From assembly GCA_016711225.1 (NCBI GenBank), contig JADJTK010000007.1, positions 124,001 through 188,000 of the forward strand: a stretch of DNA of 64,000 nucleotides. Reading direction: 5' to 3'. Position numbers and translations under genes: made by a program. Source of the DNA: Opitutaceae bacterium (GTDB lineage: Bacteria > Verrucomicrobiota > Verrucomicrobiia > Opitutales > Opitutaceae). Shown here piece by piece: positions 1-8,509 of the stretch. The notes under the pieces were generated by a model. That model saw nothing but the letters and a program-made list of their open reading frames with translations. It was not told where the DNA came from and searched no databases. Position 1 is the first letter of the stretch. The number at the start of each line of letters is the position of its first letter.

Positions 1-104
1 TTCCCCACTCCCCCAGCCCCTGTCCCTTGTCACTTGTTACTTGGTACTTTGATTCCCCTTTCCGCCCTCTTCATTCGGCCTTCTCCCTTCTGCCATCCCT
101 TGTC

Positions 105-1070
105 ATGCATCCTGCCCTCGACAAACTCGTCACCACCCTCGCCGCCGCCCGCGCCGAAGTGGGCAAAGTCATCATCGGCCAGGAGCGCGCCGTGGAGCTC
201 GCGCTGGTCACGCTGCTCACCCGCAATCACGCCCTGATCGAGGGGGTGCCCGGCGTCGCCAAGACCCTGCTCGTGCGCACCCTCGCCCACGTGCTCGGCA
301 CTGCCAGCGGCCGCGTGCAGTTCACCCCCGACCTGATGCCCTCCGACATCACCGGCACCAACGTCTTCAATCTCCAGCGCAACGAGTTCACCCTGATCCG
401 CGGCCCGGTCTTCACCACCTTCCTGCTCGCCGACGAAATCAACCGCGCCCCGGCCAAAACCCAGTCCGCCCTCCTCCAGGCGATGCAGGAACGTCAAGTA
501 TCCATCGACCGCGAGACGCACCTGCTCGACCCCAACTTCACCGTCTTCGCCACCCAGAACCCCGCCGACTCCGAAGGCACGTACCCGCTGCCGGAAGCGC
601 AGAAAGACCGTTTCATGGTGAAGATCGCGATGACGCCGCCCGCCCGCGACGAGGAGTTGCTGCTCGCGAAACGGATGCTCGGCACCGAAGCCCCGGAAGC
701 CGTGCTCGCCGCCGGAGCGGTGCAAGCGGTGCTCGCCGCCGGTGAGATCGCCGTCCTGCGCGCGGGACTTGACCACCTCACCCTGCGCGAGGAGATCCTC
801 ACCTACGTGGTCGATCTGGTGCGTGCCACCCGTACCCACGAAAGTGTACTCATCGGCGCCGGGCCGCGTGCCACGCAGGGGCTGCTGCTCGGCGCTCGTG
901 CCGCCGCCGCGCTCGCGGGCCGCGACTACGTAACGCCCGACGACGTGCGCAATCTCGCCGGAGCGGTCCTTGGTCATCGGCTCGTGCTGCGTCCCGAGTT
1001 CGAGATCGAGGGCCTGACCATCGACGAGGTCCTCGCGCGTATCCTGGAGCAGGTGGCCGTGCCGCGGTAA
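105..1070 (+). CDS. MoxR-family AAA+ ATPase
   Basis: A 321-residue AAA+ ATPase of the MoxR family, which acts as a chaperone-like ATPase helping proteins with von Willebrand A-like folds mature. The Walker A motif GVPGVAKT lies at residues 47-54 and the Walker B residues D110-E111 sit in LLADEINRAP. The sensor region FATQNP and the C-terminal lid (VTPDDVRNLAGAVLGHR) are also clear. The frame is open upstream to 27, but that stretch is pyrimidine-rich intergenic-type sequence, so the ATG at 105 (MHPALDKL) is chosen. It is the first gene of a four-gene set with DUF58, SpoIIM-like and RDD proteins, a common bacterial arrangement linked to envelope functions. Family is certain; the client is unknown. 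Confidence 0.93.
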   Translation: MHPALDKLVTTLAAARAEVGKVIIGQERAVELALVTLLTRNHALIEGVPGVAKTLLVRTLAHVLGTASGRVQFTPDLMPSDITGTNVFNLQRNEFTLIRGPVFTTFLLADEINRAPAKTQSALLQAMQERQVSIDRETHLLDPNFTVFATQNPADSEGTYPLPEAQKDRFMVKIAMTPPARDEELLLAKRMLGTEAPEAVLAAGAVQAVLAAGEIAVLRAGLDHLTLREEILTYVVDLVRATRTHESVLIGAGPRATQGLLLGARAAAALAGRDYVTPDDVRNLAGAVLGHRLVLRPEFEIEGLTIDEVLARILEQVAVPR

Positions 1071-1225
1071 CCACCGGCTCTTTCTCATACTCATTCTCCC
1101 ACTCCTCCCCCTGCTCCTTTCCGAATAGGTCCGATAGGTCGCATTCGAGAATCTCTGCCTCATCACCCCAGCCTTCTGCCTTCTTCATTCTGCATTCTTC
1201 ATTCTGCCCTAGGTCCTCCGCCTCT

Positions 1226-2560
1226 GTGTCCTTCCTCCCCTCCAACCGCCTGCTGCTGCTCGTCGCCGCCGTCACCGTCTTAGCGATCGGGGCCGGACCG
1301 TGGCCGGGGTTGGCGCCGGTCTGGCTGGCCGCCCTGCTCGCCGTGGTGCTGGCAGGAGTGCTCGATCTCACCCACAGCCTGCGCCACCACCAACCTCCCG
1401 CCGTTTCCGCCCCTCCGGTTGTGCGCATGGCCAAGGACCGCCCGGCGCACATTCCGCTCACCTTCGAACACGGCCGCCCGTCCGCGCGCCGGCTCCGCTT
1501 CGGGCTCGGGTTGCCCGCCGGCTTCGCCTCCCTGCAAGACGACCTCCAGGTCGACCTGCCCGCCGGCGCACCGCGCGCCCGCATCGACTGGCCCTGTACC
1601 TCGCAGCACCGGGGCCGTTTCGCCGGCTTGGTTGCCTGCACGGAGACAAATTCCCAGCTCGGCCTCTGGCAACTGCGTCGGCGCACCGCGATGACCTGCG
1701 AGTTGCGCGTCTACCCCAACCTGTTCACCTCCCGGCGCGCGTTGGCCGCGCTCTTTCTCAACCGCGGCCAGGCCGGCACGAAGCTCCAGCGCACGATCGG
1801 CCGCGGGCGCGAGTTCGAAAAGCTCCGCGAATACCAGCCCGGCGACGGCTTCGACGAGATCCACTGGAAAGCCACCGCCAAGCGCGGCCGGCCCATCACC
1901 AAAGTGTTCCAGACCGAACGTACGCAGGAGATCCACGTCATCATCGACACCTCGCGGCTGAGCGGCCGGCAATTGCAGCACGAAGGCGTCACCCAGACCG
2001 TGCTCGACCGCTACCTCGTCGCTGCCCTCGTCTTGCTGCTCGCCGCCCAACGCCAGGGCGACCGGTTCGGCCTGCTCGCCTACGACGACCGCGTGCGCTC
2101 CTTCCTGCGCGCCGGAAACGGGGCCACGCACTACGGGGCCTGTCGCGAGGCGTTGCACACGCTCCAGCCCAGCGAGGCCACGCCCGACATGGCCGAGATC
2201 GTCCGCCACCTGCGCACCCGGCTGCGCCGCCGCGCCCTGCTGTTCTTTCTCACCGATCTCTCCGACCCGGTGCTGGCGGAGGATTTCACCCGCCACGCCC
2301 GCCTGCTCTCGCGCCAGCATCTCGTGCTCGTCAACCAATTGCGGGCGCCCGAGGTCGGCCCCCTCTTCGCCGGCGCCGAGGTGCAGCGCCCCGCCGAGAT
2401 CGCCGACCGCATCGCCGGCCACGCCCGTTGGGCCGAGTCCCGGGCCCTCGCCCAGACGCTGCGTCCGCTCGGCATCGCCGCCCATCTGCTGGAGGACGAG
2501 ACGCTCGCGGCCGACCTCGTCACCCAGTACCTGCAGGTCAAGCGGAGGCAGGCGCTGTGA
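1226..2560 (+). CDS. DUF58 domain protein (vWA-like partner of MoxR)
   Basis: A 444-residue protein with two hydrophobic N-terminal segments (about residues 8-45), a variable beta-rich middle and a DUF58 core. The core signature GREFEKLREYQPGD followed by IHWKATAKRG starts near residue 193, and the vWA-like strand IIDTSR follows. DUF58 proteins are regularly encoded next to MoxR ATPases and are presumed substrates or partners. The chosen start is GTG at 1226; the preceding 40 bases are the CT-rich leader type found before many genes here. The next gene begins 4 bases after the stop, indicating co-transcription. The precise function is not known. Confidence 0.9.
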   Translation: MSFLPSNRLLLLVAAVTVLAIGAGPWPGLAPVWLAALLAVVLAGVLDLTHSLRHHQPPAVSAPPVVRMAKDRPAHIPLTFEHGRPSARRLRFGLGLPAGFASLQDDLQVDLPAGAPRARIDWPCTSQHRGRFAGLVACTETNSQLGLWQLRRRTAMTCELRVYPNLFTSRRALAALFLNRGQAGTKLQRTIGRGREFEKLREYQPGDGFDEIHWKATAKRGRPITKVFQTERTQEIHVIIDTSRLSGRQLQHEGVTQTVLDRYLVAALVLLLAAQRQGDRFGLLAYDDRVRSFLRAGNGATHYGACREALHTLQPSEATPDMAEIVRHLRTRLRRRALLFFLTDLSDPVLAEDFTRHARLLSRQHLVLVNQLRAPEVGPLFAGAEVQRPAEIADRIAGHARWAESRALAQTLRPLGIAAHLLEDETLAADLVTQYLQVKRRQAL

Positions 2561-2564
2561 ACCC

Positions 2565-3590
2565 ATGATCGTCAACCTGGAACAGTTCGTCGTCGAAGAG
2601 CGCCCAAAGTGGGAGCGGCTCGACGCACTCCTGCGGGCCAGGGCCCGCGACCCCTGGCGACCGCTGCCGCTGGAGGAGGCCCGCGAGCTGGAGCGGCTCT
2701 ACCAACGCGCCTCGGCCGATCTCGCCCGACTCGCCACCTTCGCCGCCGAACCGGAGGCGCGCCAGTATCTGGAAAGTTTGGTCGCACGCGCCTTCGCCGA
2801 ATTTCACGGCGCCGAAGCCGAGGTGCGCCGGGTGCGGCCCTGGGTTTGGTTGTCCACCACCTTGCCGCAAACCTTTCGTCGCCGCTGCGGCGCGTTTCAT
2901 TTCGCCCTCGCGCTCTTCCTGGCCGGCAGCGTCTTCGGCATGCTCGCGGTAGCGCTCGATCCCGGGGCCAAGTCCGTGCTAATGCCCTTCGGCCACCTGC
3001 AGGGCGACCCGCGCGAACGGGTGGCCGAGGAGGAGAGCGGCACCAAACTCGGCGATCTCGGCGAGCGGAAGGGTTCGTTTGCCGGATACCTGATGGTGCA
3101 CAACACCCAGGTCACGCTCCTCGCGATGGCACTCGGCCTCTCCTGGGGCGTGGGCACGCTCGTCATCGTATTTTCCAACGGCGTGATGCTCGGGGCCGTG
3201 GTGATGGACTATCTCCTCGCCGGCCAAGGCGTATTTCTCCTCGGCTGGCTGCTCCCGCACGGGGTGATCGAGATTCCCGCCGTACTCATCGGCAGCCAGG
3301 GCGGCTTCGTGCTGGCCGCGGCGTTGCTGGGCCGCGGCGAACGCCTGCGCCTGCGCGACCGGCTCCGCGCCGCCACCCCCGATGTCATCACCCTATGCCT
3401 CGGCGCCGCGCTGCTGCTGGTCTGGGCGGGCTTGGTCGAGGCGCTACTTTCCCAATACCACGCGCCGGTCCTGCCCTACTCCGCCAAAATCGCCTTCGGC
3501 CTGATCGAAGCGGCCGCGCTGTCCTGGTGGCTGGCGCGGTCCGGTCGCACGCCCCCTGGGTCGTCCCTTCAGGGCGACCGCTCGCCATGA
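2565..3590 (+). CDS. SpoIIM/DUF95-like integral membrane protein
   Basis: A 341-residue membrane protein. The N-terminal ~90 residues are soluble and helical (VEERPKWERLDALL, then RELERLYQRASADLARL), the usual start of stage II sporulation M-like proteins in MoxR operons. Several membrane segments follow, including ALALFLAGSVFGMLAVAL, VTLLAMALGLSWGVGTLVIV and GVIEIPAVLIGSQGG; the HGVIEIPA stretch is characteristic of the family. Nothing suggests sporulation; in non-sporulating bacteria the family is of unknown envelope function. It lies 4 bases after the DUF58 gene and upstream of the RDD gene. Confidence 0.88.
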   Translation: MIVNLEQFVVEERPKWERLDALLRARARDPWRPLPLEEARELERLYQRASADLARLATFAAEPEARQYLESLVARAFAEFHGAEAEVRRVRPWVWLSTTLPQTFRRRCGAFHFALALFLAGSVFGMLAVALDPGAKSVLMPFGHLQGDPRERVAEEESGTKLGDLGERKGSFAGYLMVHNTQVTLLAMALGLSWGVGTLVIVFSNGVMLGAVVMDYLLAGQGVFLLGWLLPHGVIEIPAVLIGSQGGFVLAAALLGRGERLRLRDRLRAATPDVITLCLGAALLLVWAGLVEALLSQYHAPVLPYSAKIAFGLIEAAALSWWLARSGRTPPGSSLQGDRSP

Positions 3591-3672
3591 ACCCATCCCG
3601 GATTGCTCCGCAGCGCCGAGGCGTGCGTGCTGAAGCAGCGCACCACGTGGAAGCCTCGACCGGTCGTTCCCC

Positions 3673-4440
3673 ATGAGCACCTCGCGCCTCGCCACCGTCC
3701 GGTTGCGCACGCCCGAGGGCGTGGCCTTCTCCTTCCGGCTCGCCAGCCCGGCGTTGCGACTGGCCGCCCTCGCGATCGACTTCGCCGTCATCTCCGCCTC
3801 GTGGAGCGTGATCAGTATCCTGTTTTCACTCCTGGGCATCCTCAGCCAGGACGTCGCGCGCGGGGCCTCCATCGTGGGCTACTTCCTCTTCTCGCAGGGC
3901 TACCGCATCGGGTTGGAGTGGCGGTGGCGGGGACAGACCATCGGCAAGCGGCTGCTGCAACTGCGGGTAATCGACGAGCGCGGGCTGCCCCTCAGCTTCG
4001 CCCAGGTAGTGATGCGCAATCTGCTCCGTTTCATCGACGCGCTGCCGGCGGCCTATGCCGTGGGCGGGCTGGCGGCCCTGCTCAGCACCCGCGCCCAGCG
4101 CCTCGGCGATCTGGCCGCCGGCACGCTGGTAATCTGGGAACCGACCGAGCCGATGCCCGACCTCGCCGCCCTGCGTGGGGAGAAGTACAACTCGCTGCGT
4201 CGCCACCCCGGCGTGGTCGCGCGGTTACGCCAGGCCATCGCCCCGGCCGAGGCCCGCGTGGCGTGGCAGGCCCTCGCCCGTCGCGACCAGCTGGAGGCCG
4301 AGTCCCGCGTGGCGCTCTTCGCCGAGCTCGCCGCCCATTTTCGTTCACTCACGCCGATGCCCGACGAACTGCTCGACGGCCTCTCCGACGAGCAGTTTGT
4401 GCGCAACGTCGTCGACGTGCTCTACCTGACGCGCAGCTGA
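3673..4440 (+). CDS. RDD family membrane protein
   Basis: A 255-residue protein with an RDD domain in the first ~150 residues: LASPALRLAALAIDF carries the Arg and Asp, and GQTIGKRLLQLRVID is the conserved loop. About three membrane segments are visible. The C-terminal ~100 residues are charged and probably cytoplasmic. RDD proteins commonly close MoxR/DUF58/SpoIIM operons and have been suggested to have transport or ion-related roles, but the role here is unknown. It starts 82 bases after the SpoIIM-like gene and converges with glgA. Confidence 0.9.
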   Translation: MSTSRLATVRLRTPEGVAFSFRLASPALRLAALAIDFAVISASWSVISILFSLLGILSQDVARGASIVGYFLFSQGYRIGLEWRWRGQTIGKRLLQLRVIDERGLPLSFAQVVMRNLLRFIDALPAAYAVGGLAALLSTRAQRLGDLAAGTLVIWEPTEPMPDLAALRGEKYNSLRRHPGVVARLRQAIAPAEARVAWQALARRDQLEAESRVALFAELAAHFRSLTPMPDELLDGLSDEQFVRNVVDVLYLTRS

Positions 4441-4564
4441 GCCCCGACGGCCCAGCGCCGGTGCGCCCAGCGGCCCTGGGACCGGGTTTGGAACTCACTC
4501 TCGTATCGCGGCCGCAACACGAAAGTGAGCTCGTTCCGCGGGCGCGCCCCCGGCGGGCCCGCGC

Positions 4565-6007
4565 TCAGATCCGTTCGGTGTAGAGCCGCTCGTACTGCTG
4601 GGCAGCGGCGGCCCAGCTGAAGTCACGCCGCATGCCGCGCCGGATCGTCGCCAGCATCCGCGCCTTGTCGCGGAAGAGCACCTGCGAACGCTCCAGCGCC
4701 CAGCCCAGCCCCTGCGCCGTCGGCGTGAACAGCAGGCCGGTGCCCTCCTCCGGCCGGTCCTCGAGGTCAACCACCGTGTCGAGCAGCCCGCCCACCCGGC
4801 TGCACAGTGGAATCGTCCCGTAACGCTGCGAATACATCTGATTGAGGCCGCACGGCTCGAAGACCGAGGGCATGAGGAAGAAGTCCGCCCCCGACTCGAC
4901 CAGATGCGTCATCGGCTCGTCCAGCACCCGGGCCAGGGCAATGCGCGTCGGATTGGCCTGCGCCAGCTCCAGCAACGCCTCCTCGTAGTGGTTCTGGCCC
5001 ATGCCCACGACCACCAACCGGCAGTCCTCCGTCTCGAAGAAACGGCTGGCGCCGAGCAGCAGGTCGAGCCCCTTCTGCTCGGTGAGCCGGCAGATCATGC
5101 CGTAGACCGGCGCCGTCGTCTCCGGGTCGAACCCACACTTCTTCAGGAGGGCCCGCCGGCACTTGGCCTTGCCGGCGAGCGCGTCGGCCGAATAGCGCGC
5201 CGGCAGCAGCAGGTCGGTCTCCGGATTCCACACCGTATCGTCCACACCGTTGAGCAGGCCCACCAGGTCTCCGGCGCGCGTGGCCACCACCCCCTCCAAC
5301 CCGCAGCCGAACTCCGAAGTCTGGATCTCCTTGGCGTAGGTCGGGCTCACGGTCGTCACCCGGTCGGAGAAGATCAGGCCGGCCTTCATCAGGTTGATCT
5401 GGCCGAAAAACTCCAGGCCGTCCACGCCGCGGAACTCCCCCGGCAGATTGGTCAGGCCGAAGATGCCCATCGGGAAGGTGCCCTGGAAGGCGAGATTGTG
5501 CACCGTGAACACCGTCTGTACCGCCAACGTCGTGTCGAGCTGGCGCTCCGCCAGGCGCACGTGCAGCGGTAGCAGCGCCGTCTGCCAGTCGTGGGCGTGC
5601 ACGACGTCGGCCTTGAGGTCGAGCAGGCGCATCGCCTCGACCACGGCCTTGGAGAAGAAGATGAAGCGCTCGGCGTTGTCGTCGTAGTCGCGTTCGTTGG
5701 TGCCGTAAGCCCCCCTCCGGTCGAAGTACTCGTCACGAACCACAAAATACACTGTGAGCCGCGCGCCCAGCCGCAGGCGCAGCAGATCGGCCTGGAGGAA
5801 CTGGGCGCCCAGCTCGACCTGCAGCCGGTGGATGCGCTCCGCCCCGTCGGTCTCGTGGTGTTCGAGCGCGGCTCGGTACCCCGGAATAAATACAGCCACG
5901 TCGTGCCCGGCCTCAGCCAGGGCATGGGTGAGCCCTCCGACTGCGTCGGCCAATCCCCCGGTTTTCATGAACGGAAACAGCTCGCTGGCCGCATGCACGA
6001 TGTTCAT
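4565..6007 (-). CDS. glgA: Glycogen synthase (ADP-glucose type)
   Basis: A 480-residue GT5 glycogen synthase transferring glucose from ADP-glucose to alpha-1,4-glucan. The N-terminus (MNIVHAASELFPFMKTGGLA) carries the substrate-binding KTGGL at residues 15-19. The first Rossmann domain continues through VHAHDWQTALLPLH, and the C-terminal nucleotide-binding domain has PSVFEPCGLNQMYSQRYG, in which the conserved Glu, Cys and Gly-Leu of retaining GT-B enzymes are present. Length is normal for the family. It is divergent from rnr with about 50 bases between the starts and converges with the RDD gene. No other glycogen gene lies in the window. Confidence 0.96.
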   Translation of the reverse strand: MNIVHAASELFPFMKTGGLADAVGGLTHALAEAGHDVAVFIPGYRAALEHHETDGAERIHRLQVELGAQFLQADLLRLRLGARLTVYFVVRDEYFDRRGAYGTNERDYDDNAERFIFFSKAVVEAMRLLDLKADVVHAHDWQTALLPLHVRLAERQLDTTLAVQTVFTVHNLAFQGTFPMGIFGLTNLPGEFRGVDGLEFFGQINLMKAGLIFSDRVTTVSPTYAKEIQTSEFGCGLEGVVATRAGDLVGLLNGVDDTVWNPETDLLLPARYSADALAGKAKCRRALLKKCGFDPETTAPVYGMICRLTEQKGLDLLLGASRFFETEDCRLVVVGMGQNHYEEALLELAQANPTRIALARVLDEPMTHLVESGADFFLMPSVFEPCGLNQMYSQRYGTIPLCSRVGGLLDTVVDLEDRPEEGTGLLFTPTAQGLGWALERSQVLFRDKARMLATIRRGMRRDFSWAAAAQQYERLYTERI

Positions 6008-6060
6008 CGCCGGGGAAACTGAGGTTGTGCCGCGCCCGTTTCCATCCCAATTTCCGTCCG

Positions 6061-8346
6061 ATGAAAAACCAAGAGCGTCTGCTCCAACTGCTGGGGCGTC
6101 GCGACTACGTGCCCCTCACCCGCCAGGAAATCGGGGCCAAACTCGGGCTCAAGAAGCCGGAATTCCGCAAACTCGACCTCGAGCTCAAAGCCCTGCTGGA
6201 CCGCGGCGCCGTCGTGCGCGTGAAGTCCGACCGCTACTGCCTGCCCGCCGACGCCGATCTGGTCACCGGCATTCTCCAGATCAAGCCCAGCGGCCGCGGC
6301 CTGCTGCGGGTCGAAGCCGTCGAAGGCGCGCCCGAACAGGAGCCCGTCGAAATCGGCGCCGAGGACACCGGTACCGCCATGCATGGCGACCGCGTAGTCG
6401 TACGCCTGAGCGGCACGGCTCCCGCCCGCCGCCCCTTCCGTGGCAAGGCCCCCGCCGGTGCCAAGCGCAGCGCGCCCGCCGGACAGCGCTTTGGCAGCGT
6501 CATCCGCATCCTGCAGCGCGCCAAGCAGACCCTCACCGGCTCGCTTCAGCGCACCCGCCAGTTCTACTTCGTGGCCCCCGACGACCCGCGCTTCCCCAAG
6601 GACGTCTACGTCGACGCCCCCGACCGCTCGCCGCTCGTGCCGGCTCCGCAGGTCGGTGACAAGGTGGTCGTTCGCCTCTTCACCTGGGACGATCCGCACC
6701 TCAATCCCGAGGGCGAGATCACCGAGATCCTGGGCCGCACCTTCGAGCCGCGCGCCGAACTCGCCGCCATCTACCACAAGTACAAGCTGGAAACGAAGTT
6801 CCCCCCCGCCGTCGAAGCCGAGGTCGCCGCCCTGCCCGACGCCGTGCGCCCGGGGGACCTCGAACACCGGCTCGATATCCGCAAGGTTCCCACCTGCACC
6901 ATCGACCCCGACGACGCCAAGGACTTCGACGACGCCCTCTCGCTCGAAACCCTCCCCGACGGCACGCTGCGAATCGGCGTTCACATCGCCGATGTGGGCG
7001 CCTACGTACGCACCGGCACCGCACTCGACCGCGACGCCAAGGAGCGCGGTAACAGCACCTACCTCGTAGGCACCGTGGTGCCGATGCTGCCCTTTAAGCT
7101 CTCCAACGGCCTGTGCTCGCTCAAGGAGGGCGAGGACCGCCTGACCAAGAGCTGCTTCTTCACCTTCAACCGCCAGGGCGCCGTCACCGGTACGGAGTTT
7201 GCCAACACCGTCATCCACAGCCGCAAGCGCCTCACCTACCGCCAGGCCTTCGCGCTGCTCAAGGAGGACGACCTCGAAAAAGTGCGCCGCCTGCCCCTGC
7301 CTCCGGCGCACCAGACCGGCTCGACCGGCCGTCCCCTCGCCAGCCTCGCCGCCGGTGAGCTGCGCGAATTGCAGGCGATGATCCGCACCTTCTGGAGCGT
7401 GGCCGAAAAGCTGCGCGCCGAACGTTTCCGCCAGGGCGCTCTCGATCTCGACATGCCGGAGACGAAGATCTTCGTCGATGCCGAGGGCTACGCCGACCGC
7501 ATCGTGAAGATCGAAAACGACGAGAGCCACCAGCTCATCGAGGAGTTCATGCTGTTGGCCAACGAGGCCATGGCGAAGATCACTCGCCGCCACCAACTGC
7601 CCTCGGTCTACCGCGTGCACGACGACCCGAAGGCCGACCGGCTCAACGAATTCCGCGAGTTTCTCGGCACGCAGGGCGTGCAGGCCGGCGACCTCAACCA
7701 GCGCAAGGAGCTCTCCCGCGTGCTGGTGAAGGTCCGCGCGCATCCGCAAAGCCACATCCTGCGCACCCAACTGCTGCGCAGCCTCCAGCGCGCCTGCTAC
7801 CGCGCCTCGCCCGACGGCCACTTCGGCCTCGCCAAGAAGGACTACACCCACTTCACGTCGCCGATCCGCCGGTACTCCGACCTCGTCGTCCACCGCGTGC
7901 TCGACCAGTACCTGATCAAGCACCAGGGCCGGCCGGCCCCCAAGGGCTGGCGCTTCGAATACCACGCCGAGCTGATGGGCCCCCTGGCCGAGCACCTCAG
8001 CCTCACCGAGCAGAACAGCACCGAGGCCGAGCGCGAGTCGGTGAAGGTTAAGCTGCTCGAATACTTCGAGCGCGAGCTCACCAAGAAGAAGCGCACCGCG
8101 ATGCCCGCCACCATCCTGGAGATCCGCAACCACGGCATGTTCGTGGAGCTGGTCGACTCGCAGGCCTACGGGTTCATCCATGTGTCCACCCTCACCGACG
8201 ACCTCTATTCGGTGGCCGGCGGCGGGTCCGCGTTGGTGGGGCGCAAGAAGAAGCGCAGTTTCGCCCTGGGTTCGCGCATCGAGGTCTGTGTCGACCGGGT
8301 GGATCGAGGCAAGCGCCAGATCGACTTCCGCGTCGCCACGGTCTGA
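6061..8346 (+). CDS. rnr: Ribonuclease R (3'-5' exoribonuclease)
   Basis: A 761-residue RNase II/R family exoribonuclease that degrades structured RNA. Domains run in the usual order: a winged-helix N-terminus (residues 1-60), cold-shock domains, the RNB catalytic domain, and a C-terminal S1 domain (from about MPATILEIRNHGMFVEL). The catalytic acidic cluster IDPDDAKDFDDA begins at residue 281, and PIRRYSDLVVHRVLDQYL at about residue 601 is the conserved RNB C-terminal block. The frame is open to 6025, but the ATG at 6061 (MKNQERLLQLLG) matches family starts. The C-terminus ends shortly after S1 without the long basic tail of the E. coli enzyme. Confidence 0.95.
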   Translation: MKNQERLLQLLGRRDYVPLTRQEIGAKLGLKKPEFRKLDLELKALLDRGAVVRVKSDRYCLPADADLVTGILQIKPSGRGLLRVEAVEGAPEQEPVEIGAEDTGTAMHGDRVVVRLSGTAPARRPFRGKAPAGAKRSAPAGQRFGSVIRILQRAKQTLTGSLQRTRQFYFVAPDDPRFPKDVYVDAPDRSPLVPAPQVGDKVVVRLFTWDDPHLNPEGEITEILGRTFEPRAELAAIYHKYKLETKFPPAVEAEVAALPDAVRPGDLEHRLDIRKVPTCTIDPDDAKDFDDALSLETLPDGTLRIGVHIADVGAYVRTGTALDRDAKERGNSTYLVGTVVPMLPFKLSNGLCSLKEGEDRLTKSCFFTFNRQGAVTGTEFANTVIHSRKRLTYRQAFALLKEDDLEKVRRLPLPPAHQTGSTGRPLASLAAGELRELQAMIRTFWSVAEKLRAERFRQGALDLDMPETKIFVDAEGYADRIVKIENDESHQLIEEFMLLANEAMAKITRRHQLPSVYRVHDDPKADRLNEFREFLGTQGVQAGDLNQRKELSRVLVKVRAHPQSHILRTQLLRSLQRACYRASPDGHFGLAKKDYTHFTSPIRRYSDLVVHRVLDQYLIKHQGRPAPKGWRFEYHAELMGPLAEHLSLTEQNSTEAERESVKVKLLEYFERELTKKKRTAMPATILEIRNHGMFVELVDSQAYGFIHVSTLTDDLYSVAGGGSALVGRKKKRSFALGSRIEVCVDRVDRGKRQIDFRVATV

Positions 8347-8483
8347 CCGACCGCCCTTGCGCCCCGTTCGCCATACCGGGCCGGTGTGCCGAACCGGCTC
8401 GGGCGAAGCCACGCCCTCCAGCGGAGAAATACACGCCCCATGGAGGACAAGCCTCCCGGCGGGCCGTCGCACCAGTTGTGGGG

Positions 8484-8497
8484 GCGAGCTTGCTCGC
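8484..8497. repeat. Small hairpin repeat GCGAGC-TT-GCTCGC
   Basis: A perfect 6-bp stem with a TT loop lies in the spacer between convergent rnr and the hybrid kinase. The same 14-mer recurs at 23056-23069, where it sits inside a longer inverted repeat. It belongs to the dispersed intergenic hairpins of this genome and could serve as a shared terminator region, although no T-run follows it. Confidence 0.7.
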
Positions 8498-8509
8498 GAC
8501 AGTCGCTCG

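Noticed and set aside
4490..4540. Terminator between the convergent RDD and glgA genes
   Set aside because: CTCACT/AGTGAG and GGAAC/GTTCC arms can pair imperfectly, but the stem is bulged and no T-run follows on either strand.
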